Below, one piece after another: positions 26,906 to 35,222 of a stretch of 64,000 bases of DNA. This DNA is from Bacteroidota bacterium (GTDB lineage: Bacteria > Bacteroidota > Ignavibacteria > UBA10030 > UBA8401), in the NCBI GenBank assembly GCA_021796215.1, contig JAJYOK010000001.1:248001-312000 (forward strand), written 5' to 3'. The translations under genes were made by a program, and so were the position numbers. Each line of letters opens with the position of its first letter. Position 1 is the first letter of the stretch. Below the pieces are notes generated by a model, which worked only from the letters and a program-made list of their open reading frames with translations, was not told the origin of the DNA and did not search any database.

Positions 26906-29707
26906 TTAATTGAGATTTCTGACGATTGAAGCAACGCTTTTCAGCGCCTCATCAATTTTTGAAACATCTTTCCCGCCTGCCGTTGCAAGATGCGGTTTGC
27001 CTCCGCCTCCGCCTCCGACAGTTTTTGCGACCGCGCCGACAATTTTACCCGCCTGAATATTTTTCGTTTTAATCAAATCGTCGCTGACAACGCAGACGAG
27101 CGCAACTTTGTCATCAATGACGGCTGCAAGCAAGCCGACGCCGCTGCCAAGTTTTGAGCGAAGCGCGTCGCCTAACGATTTCAGCGCGTCCATATCGTTC
27201 GCAATTACTTTTGACGCTACAACTTTGAAACCATTGACTGAAACTGCGCGTGCAACCGCGTCGTCAAGATTTGATGCGGCAGATTTTACTTTGAATCGCG
27301 CGAGTTCTTTTTCGAAGTCGCGTTTTTTTTCTGCAAGCATCAAGAGATAATTTTCGAGCAGAGAAAAACGGCGGACATGATCAGCAAATTTCTCGCGGAG
27401 ATCGTCCGTGTTGATTGAAGCGGAAATTTCGGGAATGTCTTCCAACTTTCGCAATTCAATGTCGAGATTCAGCACATCGTCTTTGGCAAGCGGGGAAGAG
27501 TCCGTCTGTGGCGAGATCGCAGCAGACAAATCTTTGTGAAGCTGTTGAATCTCATCCACAAGCTGATATGCGTATTCAACCCGCTCCCGGTAAGTTTTGT
27601 TCTGAAGTTTTAAATGTTCGAGCGCGTAATCGTAGGTGATTGCTTCGATGCGCCGCACGCCGCTTGCGCTGCTTGCTTCTGACGTGATTTTGAAAAATCC
27701 GATCTCGCCGGTGTTCTTCACGTGCGTGCCGCCGCAGAATTCCTTGCTAAAATCACCGAACTGCACAACGTTCACCTTGTCGCCGTATTTGTCGCCGAAG
27801 AACATCAGCGCGCCCATTTTTTGCGCAACTTCAAACGGAATGTCCCGGTGATGCTGAAGCTGAATATTTTCTTTAATCTTTTCGTTGACGATAGTTTCAA
27901 TCTCGCTCAATTCTTCCGGTGCTACTTTTGCGAAATGTGCAAAGTCGAAACGCAAATGATTCGGCGCGACAAGCGAGCCGGCTTGATGAACATGCGTGCC
28001 GAGAACTTTCCTCAGCGCCGCGTGAAGCAAATGTGTCGCCGTGTGGTTCCGCATAATGGAAAGCCGGCGCGGTCTATCAACTTTCGCTGAAACAGATTTG
28101 CCGATCAGCTCATGCATTTTTCCGGCAACTCTGTGAACAAATACTCCGCCGTCTTTTTGCGTGTCGAGAACATCAAAGGCGTGGCTGTTGTACACAAGCG
28201 CACCGGTGTCTCCAATTTGACCTCCGGATTCCGCATAAAATGGCGTCCCATCGAGAACAACATACGGAATTTCGACCGCAAGAACCTTCGCTTCGCTTTC
28301 CATCCCGTCGTAACCGAGAAATTTTGTGGCGGAAAGAGCAGAAGTCTCGATAAATTTTTCTCCTCCGGCAAACGTGGCAGCTTTTGCTGTCACACGTGAG
28401 CGCTCTTTTTGTTCTTCCATCAGTTTATTAAACGTTGCGCTGTCAACGTGTAAATTGCGTTCGCGACAAAGCAATTCAGTTAAGTCGAGAGGGAAGCCGA
28501 ATGTATCATATAATTTGAAGGCAACTTCGCCGGGGAAAATATCCGCGCCGTTCAGATTTGCTAGGGCATCTTCAAAAATTTCCAATCCGCGGTCGAGTGT
28601 TTGGTTAAATCCTTCTTCTTCGCCTTTGATGACCCGCTCAATATGTTTTTGATGTTCGATGATTTCCGGAAAAACATCGCCCATTGTTTCCGTGAGTGTT
28701 TGCACGAGATGAAACATGAATGGCTCACGCAATCCCAAATTTCTTCCGAAGCGCGCGGCGCGGCGGAGAATGCGGCGAAGAACGTAGCCGCGTCCTTCAT
28801 TCGATGGAATTGCGCCGTCACCGATTGCAAACGTTAGCGCGCGAATGTGGTCGGCAACGACACGAAATGCAACATCATTATCAGAGTTGCTTCGTTCATA
28901 TTTTTTTCTGCTGAGTTCTGCAATTTTTTTAATGAGCGGCGTGAACACATCGGAATCATAATTTGACGGCGGCCGCTGGAAATTATATTTTATCGCTTCC
29001 ATCACAGCGCACACGCGCTCGAAACCCATGCCGGTGTCAACATGTTTAGCCGGAAGTTCTTCAAGTGAGCCGCCTTCTTTCCGGTTATTTTGAATGAACA
29101 CAAGATTCCAGATTTCAATGAGCTTTGGCGAGCCGGCGTTCACCATTGAAGCGGGCGCGTTTCCGTCCGGAGTTAAGTCAATGTGGATCTCAGAACACGG
29201 ACCGCACGGACCGGTTTCACCCATTTCCCAAAAATTGTCTTTTTCACCGAAACGCAAAATATGTGACGGCGTAATATCGGTGACGGATCTCCACAATTCA
29301 AATGCTTCTTCGTCAGTTTTGTACACTGTTGCCCACAGCCGCTCTTTCGGAAGTTTCCATACTTCCGTCAACAATTCCCACGCCCATGCGATAGCTTCTT
29401 TCTTGTAGTAATCGCCGAACGACCAATTGCCGAGCATTTCAAAAAATGTGTGGTGGTACGTGTCGCGTCCGACTTCTTCGAGGTCATTATGTTTCCCGCT
29501 GACGCGGATGCATTTTTGTGTGTCTGCCGCGCGCGTGTATTCGCGCTTGCCGGTGCCGAGGAAAACTTCTTTGAACTGATTCATTCCGGCATTGGTGAAC
29601 AGCAGCGTCGGATCGCCGTGCGGAATGACCGGTGCGCTCGGAACAATGCGGTGTCCCTTCGAAGCAAAAAAATCTAAAAACGATTGTCGGATTTCGCGTG
29701 ATGTCAT
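26906..29707 (-). CDS. alaS: Alanyl-tRNA synthetase
   Basis: 933 aa, slightly longer than the roughly 875 aa usual size. The N-terminal aminoacylation core starts REIRQSFLDFFASKGH and has TFFEMLGNWSFGDY and GRGYVLRRILRRAARFGR. The editing domain has the zinc motif HTATH (555-559) and CGGTH. The C-terminal C-Ala/DHHA1 part ends with a glycine-rich loop KTVGGGGGGKPHLATAGG. The start ATG overlaps the stop of an upstream HepT-like remnant (TAATG), so translational coupling may once have existed there. Confidence 0.98.
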   Translation of the reverse strand: MTSREIRQSFLDFFASKGHRIVPSAPVIPHGDPTLLFTNAGMNQFKEVFLGTGKREYTRAADTQKCIRVSGKHNDLEEVGRDTYHHTFFEMLGNWSFGDYYKKEAIAWAWELLTEVWKLPKERLWATVYKTDEEAFELWRSVTDITPSHILRFGEKDNFWEMGETGPCGPCSEIHIDLTPDGNAPASMVNAGSPKLIEIWNLVFIQNNRKEGGSLEELPAKHVDTGMGFERVCAVMEAIKYNFQRPPSNYDSDVFTPLIKKIAELSRKKYERSNSDNDVAFRVVADHIRALTFAIGDGAIPSNEGRGYVLRRILRRAARFGRNLGLREPFMFHLVQTLTETMGDVFPEIIEHQKHIERVIKGEEEGFNQTLDRGLEIFEDALANLNGADIFPGEVAFKLYDTFGFPLDLTELLCRERNLHVDSATFNKLMEEQKERSRVTAKAATFAGGEKFIETSALSATKFLGYDGMESEAKVLAVEIPYVVLDGTPFYAESGGQIGDTGALVYNSHAFDVLDTQKDGGVFVHRVAGKMHELIGKSVSAKVDRPRRLSIMRNHTATHLLHAALRKVLGTHVHQAGSLVAPNHLRFDFAHFAKVAPEELSEIETIVNEKIKENIQLQHHRDIPFEVAQKMGALMFFGDKYGDKVNVVQFGDFSKEFCGGTHVKNTGEIGFFKITSEASSASGVRRIEAITYDYALEHLKLQNKTYRERVEYAYQLVDEIQQLHKDLSAAISPQTDSSPLAKDDVLNLDIELRKLEDIPEISASINTDDLREKFADHVRRFSLLENYLLMLAEKKRDFEKELARFKVKSAASNLDDAVARAVSVNGFKVVASKVIANDMDALKSLGDALRSKLGSGVGLLAAVIDDKVALVCVVSDDLIKTKNIQAGKIVGAVAKTVGGGGGGKPHLATAGGKDVSKIDEALKSVASIVRNLN

Positions 29708-29817
29708 TATAAATTTATAGCCTCTACAATTTTTGCTCTATGATTTGGCATCTCACTGTTAACAATGTACCAAATAATGGTGAGATCAACTCTGAAATAT
29801 TCGTGGATAACTCTATT
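29707..29817 (-). pseudogene. C-terminal remnant of a HepT/DUF86-family gene
   Basis: The minus strand reads NRVIHEYFRVDLTIIW and on to EAINL before a stop. This matches the final third of DUF86/HepT proteins, where RN-x4-H-x-YF-x-VD-x3-W forms the RNase-like active motif of the MntA-HepT (nucleotidyltransferase-HEPN) toxin-antitoxin pairs. An in-frame stop directly precedes the Asn codon, and no start or N-terminal two thirds exists, so only about 36 codons remain. It fills the gap between clpS and alaS exactly. The match is by motif; no similarity search was run. Confidence 0.62.
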
Positions 29818-29824
29818 TTAGTCT

Positions 29825-30112
29825 TCATATCTCTACTTGTGTCATCAATTGAATTTCTTCAAGCACGTGAGTTATTTCCAAACACCGCGCAAGATCGCCG
29901 GTATAAACAATCGCTCTGCCCAAGTTGTGAACTTCCCATGTCAACGATTCGGCTTTGGTGCGGTCGCATTTCAATGCTTTAATGATCTGGCTGATGACTT
30001 CATCAAATGTGTGCACTTCATCGTTGAAAAGCACTGCCTTAGCCGGTTCCGAAGTTTTGATTTCTTCTTCGTTCTCAACATCAGTGAGAACATTTGGTTG
30101 TGCTGTGTCCAT
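29825..30112 (-). CDS. clpS: ATP-dependent Clp protease adaptor ClpS
   Basis: 95 aa. After a variable acidic N-terminus (about 25 residues) the conserved fold begins: AVLFNDEVHTFDEVISQI with the Asn-Asp pair that binds N-degrons, then AESLTWEVHNLGRAIVYTG, whose His lies in the pocket, and LARCLEITHVLEEIQL. ClpS hands N-end-rule substrates to ClpAP or ClpCP; no clp ATPase gene is adjacent. The Met at 30112 is chosen over a longer frame with unrelated residues. Confidence 0.92.
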   Translation of the reverse strand: MDTAQPNVLTDVENEEEIKTSEPAKAVLFNDEVHTFDEVISQIIKALKCDRTKAESLTWEVHNLGRAIVYTGDLARCLEITHVLEEIQLMTQVEI

Positions 30113-30324
30113 TGAACTCAAAAAAATAATTTCTCGTTGAAAAGTAATGAAAAAACGACTCCCTTGCAAGAAATGGCTACAATCGAAAAACGCGGAATAT
30201 CCACAGTTCGCCAAAAGATTCAGCCGAAGGGTGATGCGTCTTTGACGCAAAAGCGAGGTGGATTTTCAATATTGCAGTCGAGGCAAACTATTTTTATATT
30301 CTATCACTTCTCAGCCAAAGCTGA

Positions 30325-30339
30325 TCCGCCTCGGGCGGA
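30325..30339. repeat. TCCGCC/GGCGGA palindrome, copy 3
   Basis: TCCGCC-TCG-GGCGGA in the divergent gap between clpS and the aconitase gene. Confidence 0.45.
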
Positions 30340-30389
30340 AAACAAAGTTTCTCACTTTTCTACTCTCTATAAATAAAAGGAATTGAACA

Positions 30390-32783
30390 ATGATTTTCGA
30401 TTTAGAAATGATAAAGAAAGTGTATGCCGGACTTCCTTCCAAAGTTAATGCGGCGCGCAAGCTTGCCGGTCGTCCGCTCACACTCACTGAAAAAATTCTC
30501 CTTGCTCATTATTTCCAGAATCCGCTGCAAACGCCGGAGCGTGGAAAATCATATGTTGATTTTGCGCCGGACAGAGTTGCGATGCAGGATGCGACGGCGC
30601 AAATGGCGTTGCTGCAATTTATGTCGGCGGGAAGAAAAAAAGTTGCTGTTCCTTCCACAGTGCACTGCGACCATCTGATTCAAGCGGAAGTCGGAGCGAA
30701 AAACGATTTACTGCGGGCGGGCGAAGACAATAAAGAAGTGTATGATTTTCTTGCGAGCGTTTCAAATAAATACGGCATTGGTTTTTGGAAACCGGGCGCC
30801 GGAATTATTCATCAAGTTGTTTTGGAAAATTACGCGTTCCCCGGCGGTATGATGATCGGCACCGATTCGCATACGCCGAATGCCGGCGGACTTGGAATGA
30901 TCGCCATTGGTGTTGGCGGCGCGGATGCTGTTGATGTCATGTCCGGCATGGCGTGGGAATTAAAATTTCCCAAAGTTATCGGCGTTCATCTTACGGGAAA
31001 ACTTAATGGCTGGACTTCTGCGAAAGATGTAATTTTGAAGGTTGCCGGAATTCTTACGGTGAAAGGAGGCACCGGCGCAATTGTTGAATATTTTGGCGAA
31101 GGGGCGCAGTCAATTTCTGCGACAGGCAAGGGAACGATCTGCAACATGGGCGCGGAAATCGGTGCAACGACGTCGGTCTTTCCGTTCGATTCGCGGATGG
31201 CGGATTATCTGCGCTCCACCGAACGCGGTGAAGTTGCAGCGCTCGCAGAACGTATCGCCGCTTACCTGAAACCGGACGACGAGGTCATTGCATTGCCGGA
31301 AAAATATTACGACCGCGTGATCGAATTGAATCTGAGTACGCTCGAGCCGCATGTGAACGGACCATTCACTCCGGATTTAGCGTGGCCTGTTTCAAAATTT
31401 GCTGACGCCGTGCGCGAAAAAGGTTATCCTGAAGAATTGAAAGTTGCTCTCATCGGCAGCTGCACGAATTCATCGTACGAAGATATTGAACGTGCAACAT
31501 CAATCGCGCTGCAAGCAACAAGAAAAGGATTGAAAGCAAAATCCGAATTTGTTATCACGCCGGGAAGTGAACAGATTCGTGCAACGATTGAGCGCGATGG
31601 TCAATTGAAATCATTGACGGATATCGGCGGACTTGTTCTTGCCAATGCGTGCGGTCCGTGCATCGGCCAGTGGAAGCGCCACGATGTTGCAATGGGAGAA
31701 AAGAATTCCATCATCACTTCGTACAACAGAAATTTTACCGGACGTAACGACGCAAATCCGGCGACGCATGCATTTGTCGCATCTCCTGAAATCGTTACGG
31801 CATTTGCGCTTGCTGGCAAGCTCACATTCAATCCGTTGACCGACACGCTTATCAACAAGAAAGGCGAATTGGTAAAGCTCGATCCGCCGACAGGCGATGA
31901 GCTTCCGAAACGCGGATTCACTCCCGGTGAGAGCGGTTATGTTCAGCCTGCACGCGATGGTTCTTCAGTGAAAGTAAAAGTTGATTCGAAGAGCAGTCGC
32001 CTTCAATTGCTTGAACCATTCAAGGCGTGGGAAGGAAAAGATTTGGACAATCTTCGCGTGCTTGTGAAGGTAAAAGGAAAATGCACGACAGATCACATTT
32101 CACCCGCAGGCAAGTGGCTGAAGTTTCGCGGCCATCTCGATAACATTTCGAACAATATGTTTATCGGCGCAATGAATGCGTTCAGCGGCGAAGCGGGAAA
32201 AGGAAAGAATGTGTTGACCGGCGAGACGAAAGATTTTTCTGCGGTTGCACGCGATTACAAATCCGCCGGTGTCGGCTGGGTAACAATCGGCGACGAAAAC
32301 TACGGCGAAGGCTCATCGCGCGAACATGCAGCAATGGAGCCGCGCTTTCTCGGCGGACGCGCAATCATTGTGAAAAGCTTTGCACGCATTCATGAAACAA
32401 ATTTGAAGAAGCAGGGAATGCTCGCATTGACATTTAAGAACCCTTCGGATTATGATAAAATCCGTGAAGATGATCTTCTTGCGATTCGCGGTTTGAAAAC
32501 ATTTTCCACCGGCATTCCATTACAATTAGAATTAAAACACAGTGACGGAGCGATGGAAACTGTTGAATTGAATCATTCATTCAATGAACATCAAATCAAA
32601 TGGTTCAAAGCGGGGAGCGCATTGAACTTGATCGCTCGACAAATGAAAAAATCTTCGGCGCCGAAAGCAGCAAGAAAACCTGCTAAGAAAAAAGCGAAAA
32701 AGGTTGTTAAAAAAACGGCGAAGGGAAAAGTAAAGCCAGCGAAGAAAAAGACCACGGCGAAAAAGAAAACGGCAAGAAAATGA
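30390..32783 (+). CDS. acnA: Aconitate hydratase, mitochondrial type, with Lys/Ala-rich C-terminal tail
   Basis: 797 aa; the catalytic part matches mitochondrial-type aconitases of about 750 aa, interconverting citrate and isocitrate through cis-aconitate. Seen are [22 protein letters not shown], the cluster Cys motifs [11 protein letters not shown] and [11 protein letters not shown], and the swivel-domain [18 protein letters not shown]. The last 46 residues (about 752-797) are unlike any aconitase domain: 21 Lys, 2 Arg, no acidic residue, and PAKKK/TAKKK units like a histone H1 tail. The frame is continuous, so this is a true extension. Ribosome site AAGGAATT upstream. The stop codon lies in the left arm of an inverted repeat. 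Confidence 0.97.
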   Translation: MIFDLEMIKKVYAGLPSKVNAARKLAGRPLTLTEKILLAHYFQNPLQTPERGKSYVDFAPDRVAMQDATAQMALLQFMSAGRKKVAVPSTVHCDHLIQAEVGAKNDLLRAGEDNKEVYDFLASVSNKYGIGFWKPGAGIIHQVVLENYAFPGGMMIGTDSHTPNAGGLGMIAIGVGGADAVDVMSGMAWELKFPKVIGVHLTGKLNGWTSAKDVILKVAGILTVKGGTGAIVEYFGEGAQSISATGKGTICNMGAEIGATTSVFPFDSRMADYLRSTERGEVAALAERIAAYLKPDDEVIALPEKYYDRVIELNLSTLEPHVNGPFTPDLAWPVSKFADAVREKGYPEELKVALIGSCTNSSYEDIERATSIALQATRKGLKAKSEFVITPGSEQIRATIERDGQLKSLTDIGGLVLANACGPCIGQWKRHDVAMGEKNSIITSYNRNFTGRNDANPATHAFVASPEIVTAFALAGKLTFNPLTDTLINKKGELVKLDPPTGDELPKRGFTPGESGYVQPARDGSSVKVKVDSKSSRLQLLEPFKAWEGKDLDNLRVLVKVKGKCTTDHISPAGKWLKFRGHLDNISNNMFIGAMNAFSGEAGKGKNVLTGETKDFSAVARDYKSAGVGWVTIGDENYGEGSSREHAAMEPRFLGGRAIIVKSFARIHETNLKKQGMLALTFKNPSDYDKIREDDLLAIRGLKTFSTGIPLQLELKHSDGAMETVELNHSFNEHQIKWFKAGSALNLIARQMKKSSAPKAARKPAKKKAKKVVKKTAKGKVKPAKKKTTAKKKTARK

Positions 32784-32795
32784 ATAATTAATAAT
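32779..32795 (+). repeat. Left arm of 17-bp inverted repeat around the four-helix-bundle gene
   Basis: AATGAATAATTAATAAT. It overlaps the aconitase stop codon and is the exact reverse complement of 33186-33202. A second, shorter GAATAATT motif follows at 32803. Confidence 0.85.
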
Positions 32796-32818
32796 TCACA
32801 ATGAATAATTGAAAGACA

Positions 32819-33193
32819 GTGTGTGAAAGAAAACATGTCGTTCAAGAAAAGAGCTATACATTTGCTCTTGAAATACTGAAGCTGTGCCGCTGGCTTTCCG
32901 AGACAAAGAAAGAATATGTTATTTCCAAACAATTGCTTAAAAGCGGGACATCCATTGGTGCAAATGTAGAGGAAGCAATTGGAGCGCAATCGAGGAAAGA
33001 TTTTCACGCCAAATTAACTATTGCATGCAAGGAAGCTAGGGAAACTCATTTCTGGATTCGGTTGTTACAAGATGCAGATATACTTGACAGAAAGATTGCT
33101 GAGAAAACCTTAAATGATTGCACAGAGTTGCTGAAACTTCTCACAAGTATTTTGAGAACATTGCAGGCAAAAATAAAAATTATTCATTATTAA
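32819..33193 (+). CDS. Four-helix-bundle protein (S23 / 23S rRNA intervening-sequence family)
   Basis: 124 aa. VVQEKSYTFALEILKLCRWL, then LLKSGTSIGANVEEAIGAQSRKDF and a helix ARETHFWIRLLQDADI are the standard features of the S23-type four-helix-bundle family (TIGR02436), first seen as the reading frame of intervening sequences in 23S rRNA genes. Members are thought to bind nucleic acid, but the role is unknown. The start is GTG at 32819. The gene is more A+T-rich than its neighbours, is framed by a perfect 17-bp inverted repeat, and sits between aconitase and bacilliredoxin, so it looks inserted. Confidence 0.9.
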   Translation: MCERKHVVQEKSYTFALEILKLCRWLSETKKEYVISKQLLKSGTSIGANVEEAIGAQSRKDFHAKLTIACKEARETHFWIRLLQDADILDRKIAEKTLNDCTELLKLLTSILRTLQAKIKIIHY

Positions 33194-33202
33194 TTATTCA
33201 TT
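33186..33202 (+). repeat. Right arm of 17-bp inverted repeat around the four-helix-bundle gene
   Basis: ATTATTAATTATTCATT overlaps the last codons of the gene and ends just before the GAGG ribosome site of the bacilliredoxin gene. Exact complement of 32779-32795. Confidence 0.85.
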
Positions 33203-33210
33203 GAGGTCTT

Positions 33211-33645
33211 ATGTACGATCCAGTAATGATCCAGCCGTTTAGAAATGAATTGACGGAAATCGGATTTAAAGAATTAATGACTGCGGAGGAAGTTGATACG
33301 ACGATGAGCAATAATAAAGGAACAATGCTTGCCGTTGTCAATTCCGTATGCGGTTGCGCGGCAGGCGCAGCGCGGCCTGCTGTGAAATTAGCGCTTCAAC
33401 ATTCAGTGAAACCGGATAGATTGGTCAGTGTGTTTGCCGGGCAGGATATGGAAGCGACGCAGCAATTGCGCGAACGCTGGCTGCAAGGATTGCCGCCATC
33501 ATCGCCGTCTATTGCACTTTATCGGGGAAACGAGCTGGTGTATTTTATTCCGCGTTTCAAGATTGAAGGACGGGATGCATATTCCATTGCACGCGATTTG
33601 ACGCAGGCGTTTGATGATTACTGCGGCGTCAAGGTTGCTGTATAG
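33211..33645 (+). CDS. Bacilliredoxin (BrxA/BrxB family)
   Basis: 144 aa thioredoxin-like protein with the diagnostic Cys-Gly-Cys motif in VNSVCGCAAGAARPAV (near residue 46-50), an FAGQDMEAT segment and FIPRFKIEGRDAYSIA before the C-terminal helix. Bacilliredoxins remove bacillithiol from mixed disulfides on proteins. A YpdA-type reductase, the partner that recycles bacillithiol disulfide, is encoded 3.1 kb downstream. GAGG precedes the ATG by 5 nt. Confidence 0.92.
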   Translation: MYDPVMIQPFRNELTEIGFKELMTAEEVDTTMSNNKGTMLAVVNSVCGCAAGAARPAVKLALQHSVKPDRLVSVFAGQDMEATQQLRERWLQGLPPSSPSIALYRGNELVYFIPRFKIEGRDAYSIARDLTQAFDDYCGVKVAV

Positions 33646-33680
33646 CTTAAATCCTTGCGAAGTTTTACATGCAATAAAAG

Positions 33681-33712
33681 GACTGCTCGATTTCTTCGGC
33701 AGTCTTTTTATT
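33681..33712 (+). terminator. Terminator after the bacilliredoxin gene
   Basis: GACTGC pairs with GCAGTC, with an inner CGA/TCG, followed by TTTTTATTTTT. The next gene starts only 16 nt after it. Confidence 0.78.
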
Positions 33713-33728
33713 TTTGTGCAGTCAATAT

Positions 33729-34403
33729 ATGCAAACAACAAAAGTAAAAATCTGCTGCATCGTTTCTGCTGAAGAAGCTCTCTTTGCAATTAAACACGGA
33801 GCGTCAGCGATTGGACTTGTCTCAGCAATGCCGAGCGGGCCGGGTCCGATTTCGGAAGAATTGATTGCGGAAATTGTTCCGCGTATTCCGGACGGCATCG
33901 CCTCGTTTTTGTTAACGGGCAAGCAAGATGCAGCGGCAATTATTGCACAACAGCGGCGGACGAAAGTGAATACGCTTCAACTTGTTGATTCTGTTTCTAT
34001 TGACGTGTATAGACAACTGAAAAAAGAATTGCCGGGAATCGTAATCGTGCAAGTCGTTCATGTTGTTGGAGAAAAATCTATTGACGAAGCAAAATCTGTT
34101 GCCCGTTATGTTGATGAAATTTTGCTCGATTCGGGAAATCCAAAGCTTCCGGTAAAAGAATTAGGCGGAACAGGGCGCCAGCATGATTGGAATATCAGCA
34201 GGAAAATTGTAGAATCTGTGAACGTTCCGGTATTTCTTGCCGGGGGATTGAATGCAGGAAATGTGCGCGAAGCAATTAAACTTGTTCGTCCCTACGGCGT
34301 TGATGTGTGCAGCGGCGTGAGGACGAATGGGAAACTGGATGTGGTTAAGCTGAAAAGATTTTTTGACGCGGTGCATGAACAAAAAGCCTTGTCAAGGATT
34401 TAA
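33729..34403 (+). CDS. Phosphoribosylanthranilate isomerase-like protein (TrpF paralogue)
   Basis: 224 aa TIM barrel resembling TrpF. The catalytic pair is in place: Cys9 in VKICC and Asp134 in LLDSG, and the end has LGGTG, LAGGLNAGNVREAI and GVDVCSGV phosphate-binding loops. It differs in the middle: FVN is LTG, and the LQFHGDE motif is LQLVDS. A normal trpF with canonical motifs sits in the trp cluster at 57257, so this copy may act on another substrate. ATG 33729 is preferred to a TTG five codons upstream. It lies outside any trp context, after bacilliredoxin. Confidence 0.85.
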   Translation: MQTTKVKICCIVSAEEALFAIKHGASAIGLVSAMPSGPGPISEELIAEIVPRIPDGIASFLLTGKQDAAAIIAQQRRTKVNTLQLVDSVSIDVYRQLKKELPGIVIVQVVHVVGEKSIDEAKSVARYVDEILLDSGNPKLPVKELGGTGRQHDWNISRKIVESVNVPVFLAGGLNAGNVREAIKLVRPYGVDVCSGVRTNGKLDVVKLKRFFDAVHEQKALSRI

Positions 34404-34418
34404 CCCTTGACAAGGCTT
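34384..34418. terminator. Bidirectional terminator between convergent genes
   Basis: A 14-bp perfect stem (AAGCCTTGTCAAGG with its complement) around a 7-nt loop that contains the stop codon of the TrpF-like gene. T-rich sequence follows in both directions, so it can serve the slipin gene as well. Confidence 0.9.
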
Positions 34419-34427
34419 TATACTTTT

Positions 34428-35192
34428 CTACTTCTTTCCTTTTGCACCGTTCAGAAACGGCGTCAGTAAATCAATCGGAAGCGGGAAAACCGTCGTTGAA
34501 TTATTTTCCGAAGCGATTTCTGTGAGCGTTTGCAGATAGCGCAGTTGAAGTGCGATCGGATTTTTCTCAATCACGCCTGCGGCGTCTGCCAATTTCTGGC
34601 TCGCTTGAAATTCTCCTTCTGCATGAACGACTTTTGCACGCCGTTCACGTTCTGCTTCCGCCTGTTTCGCCATTGCCCGCTGCATCTCCACAGGCAAATC
34701 AATCTGTTTCACCTCAACGTTGGAAACTTTAATGCCCCACGGCTCCGTGTGCTGGTCAATGATCATCTGCAGTTCCTGATTGATCTTATCACGCTGGGAA
34801 AGAAGCTCATCTAATTCCGATTGACCGAGAATGCTTCGCAGCGTCGTTTGTGAAAGCTGTGATGTTGCATAAAGGAAATTTTCAACGTTAACAATTGCAT
34901 TTTGCGGCTGCACAACGCGGAAGTACACCACGGCATTCACTTTGATAGAAACGTTGTCTTTCGTGATGATGTCTTGCGGCGGAACGTCGAGCACAACAGT
35001 GCGCAGACTGACTTTCACCATGCGGTCAACAATGGGGATAAGAAGAATAAGCCCCGGACCTTTTGTAGCGATGAGTCTTCCGAGGCGAAAAATTACGCCG
35101 CGTTCATATTCCGATAAAATTTTTATCGCATTGCTTAAAATGAAAACAGCAAAAAAGATAAGAACGAGAAAAACGAGAACTGTTGATTGCAT
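34428..35192 (-). CDS. Slipin (SPFH/band 7, stomatin-like) membrane protein
   Basis: 254 aa. One N-terminal membrane helix (about 4-24) is followed by [13 protein letters not shown] and the SPFH domain through [23 protein letters not shown], then a helical region [20 protein letters not shown] that forms oligomers. Slipins organise membrane microdomains and pair with NfeD proteases. The nfeD gene lies 30 nt upstream on the same strand, the usual operon order. Confidence 0.95.
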   Translation of the reverse strand: MQSTVLVFLVLIFFAVFILSNAIKILSEYERGVIFRLGRLIATKGPGLILLIPIVDRMVKVSLRTVVLDVPPQDIITKDNVSIKVNAVVYFRVVQPQNAIVNVENFLYATSQLSQTTLRSILGQSELDELLSQRDKINQELQMIIDQHTEPWGIKVSNVEVKQIDLPVEMQRAMAKQAEAERERRAKVVHAEGEFQASQKLADAAGVIEKNPIALQLRYLQTLTEIASENNSTTVFPLPIDLLTPFLNGAKGKK

Positions 35193-35222
35193 CTGATTCT
35201 CCTTTCTTGAGAAAATGATATT

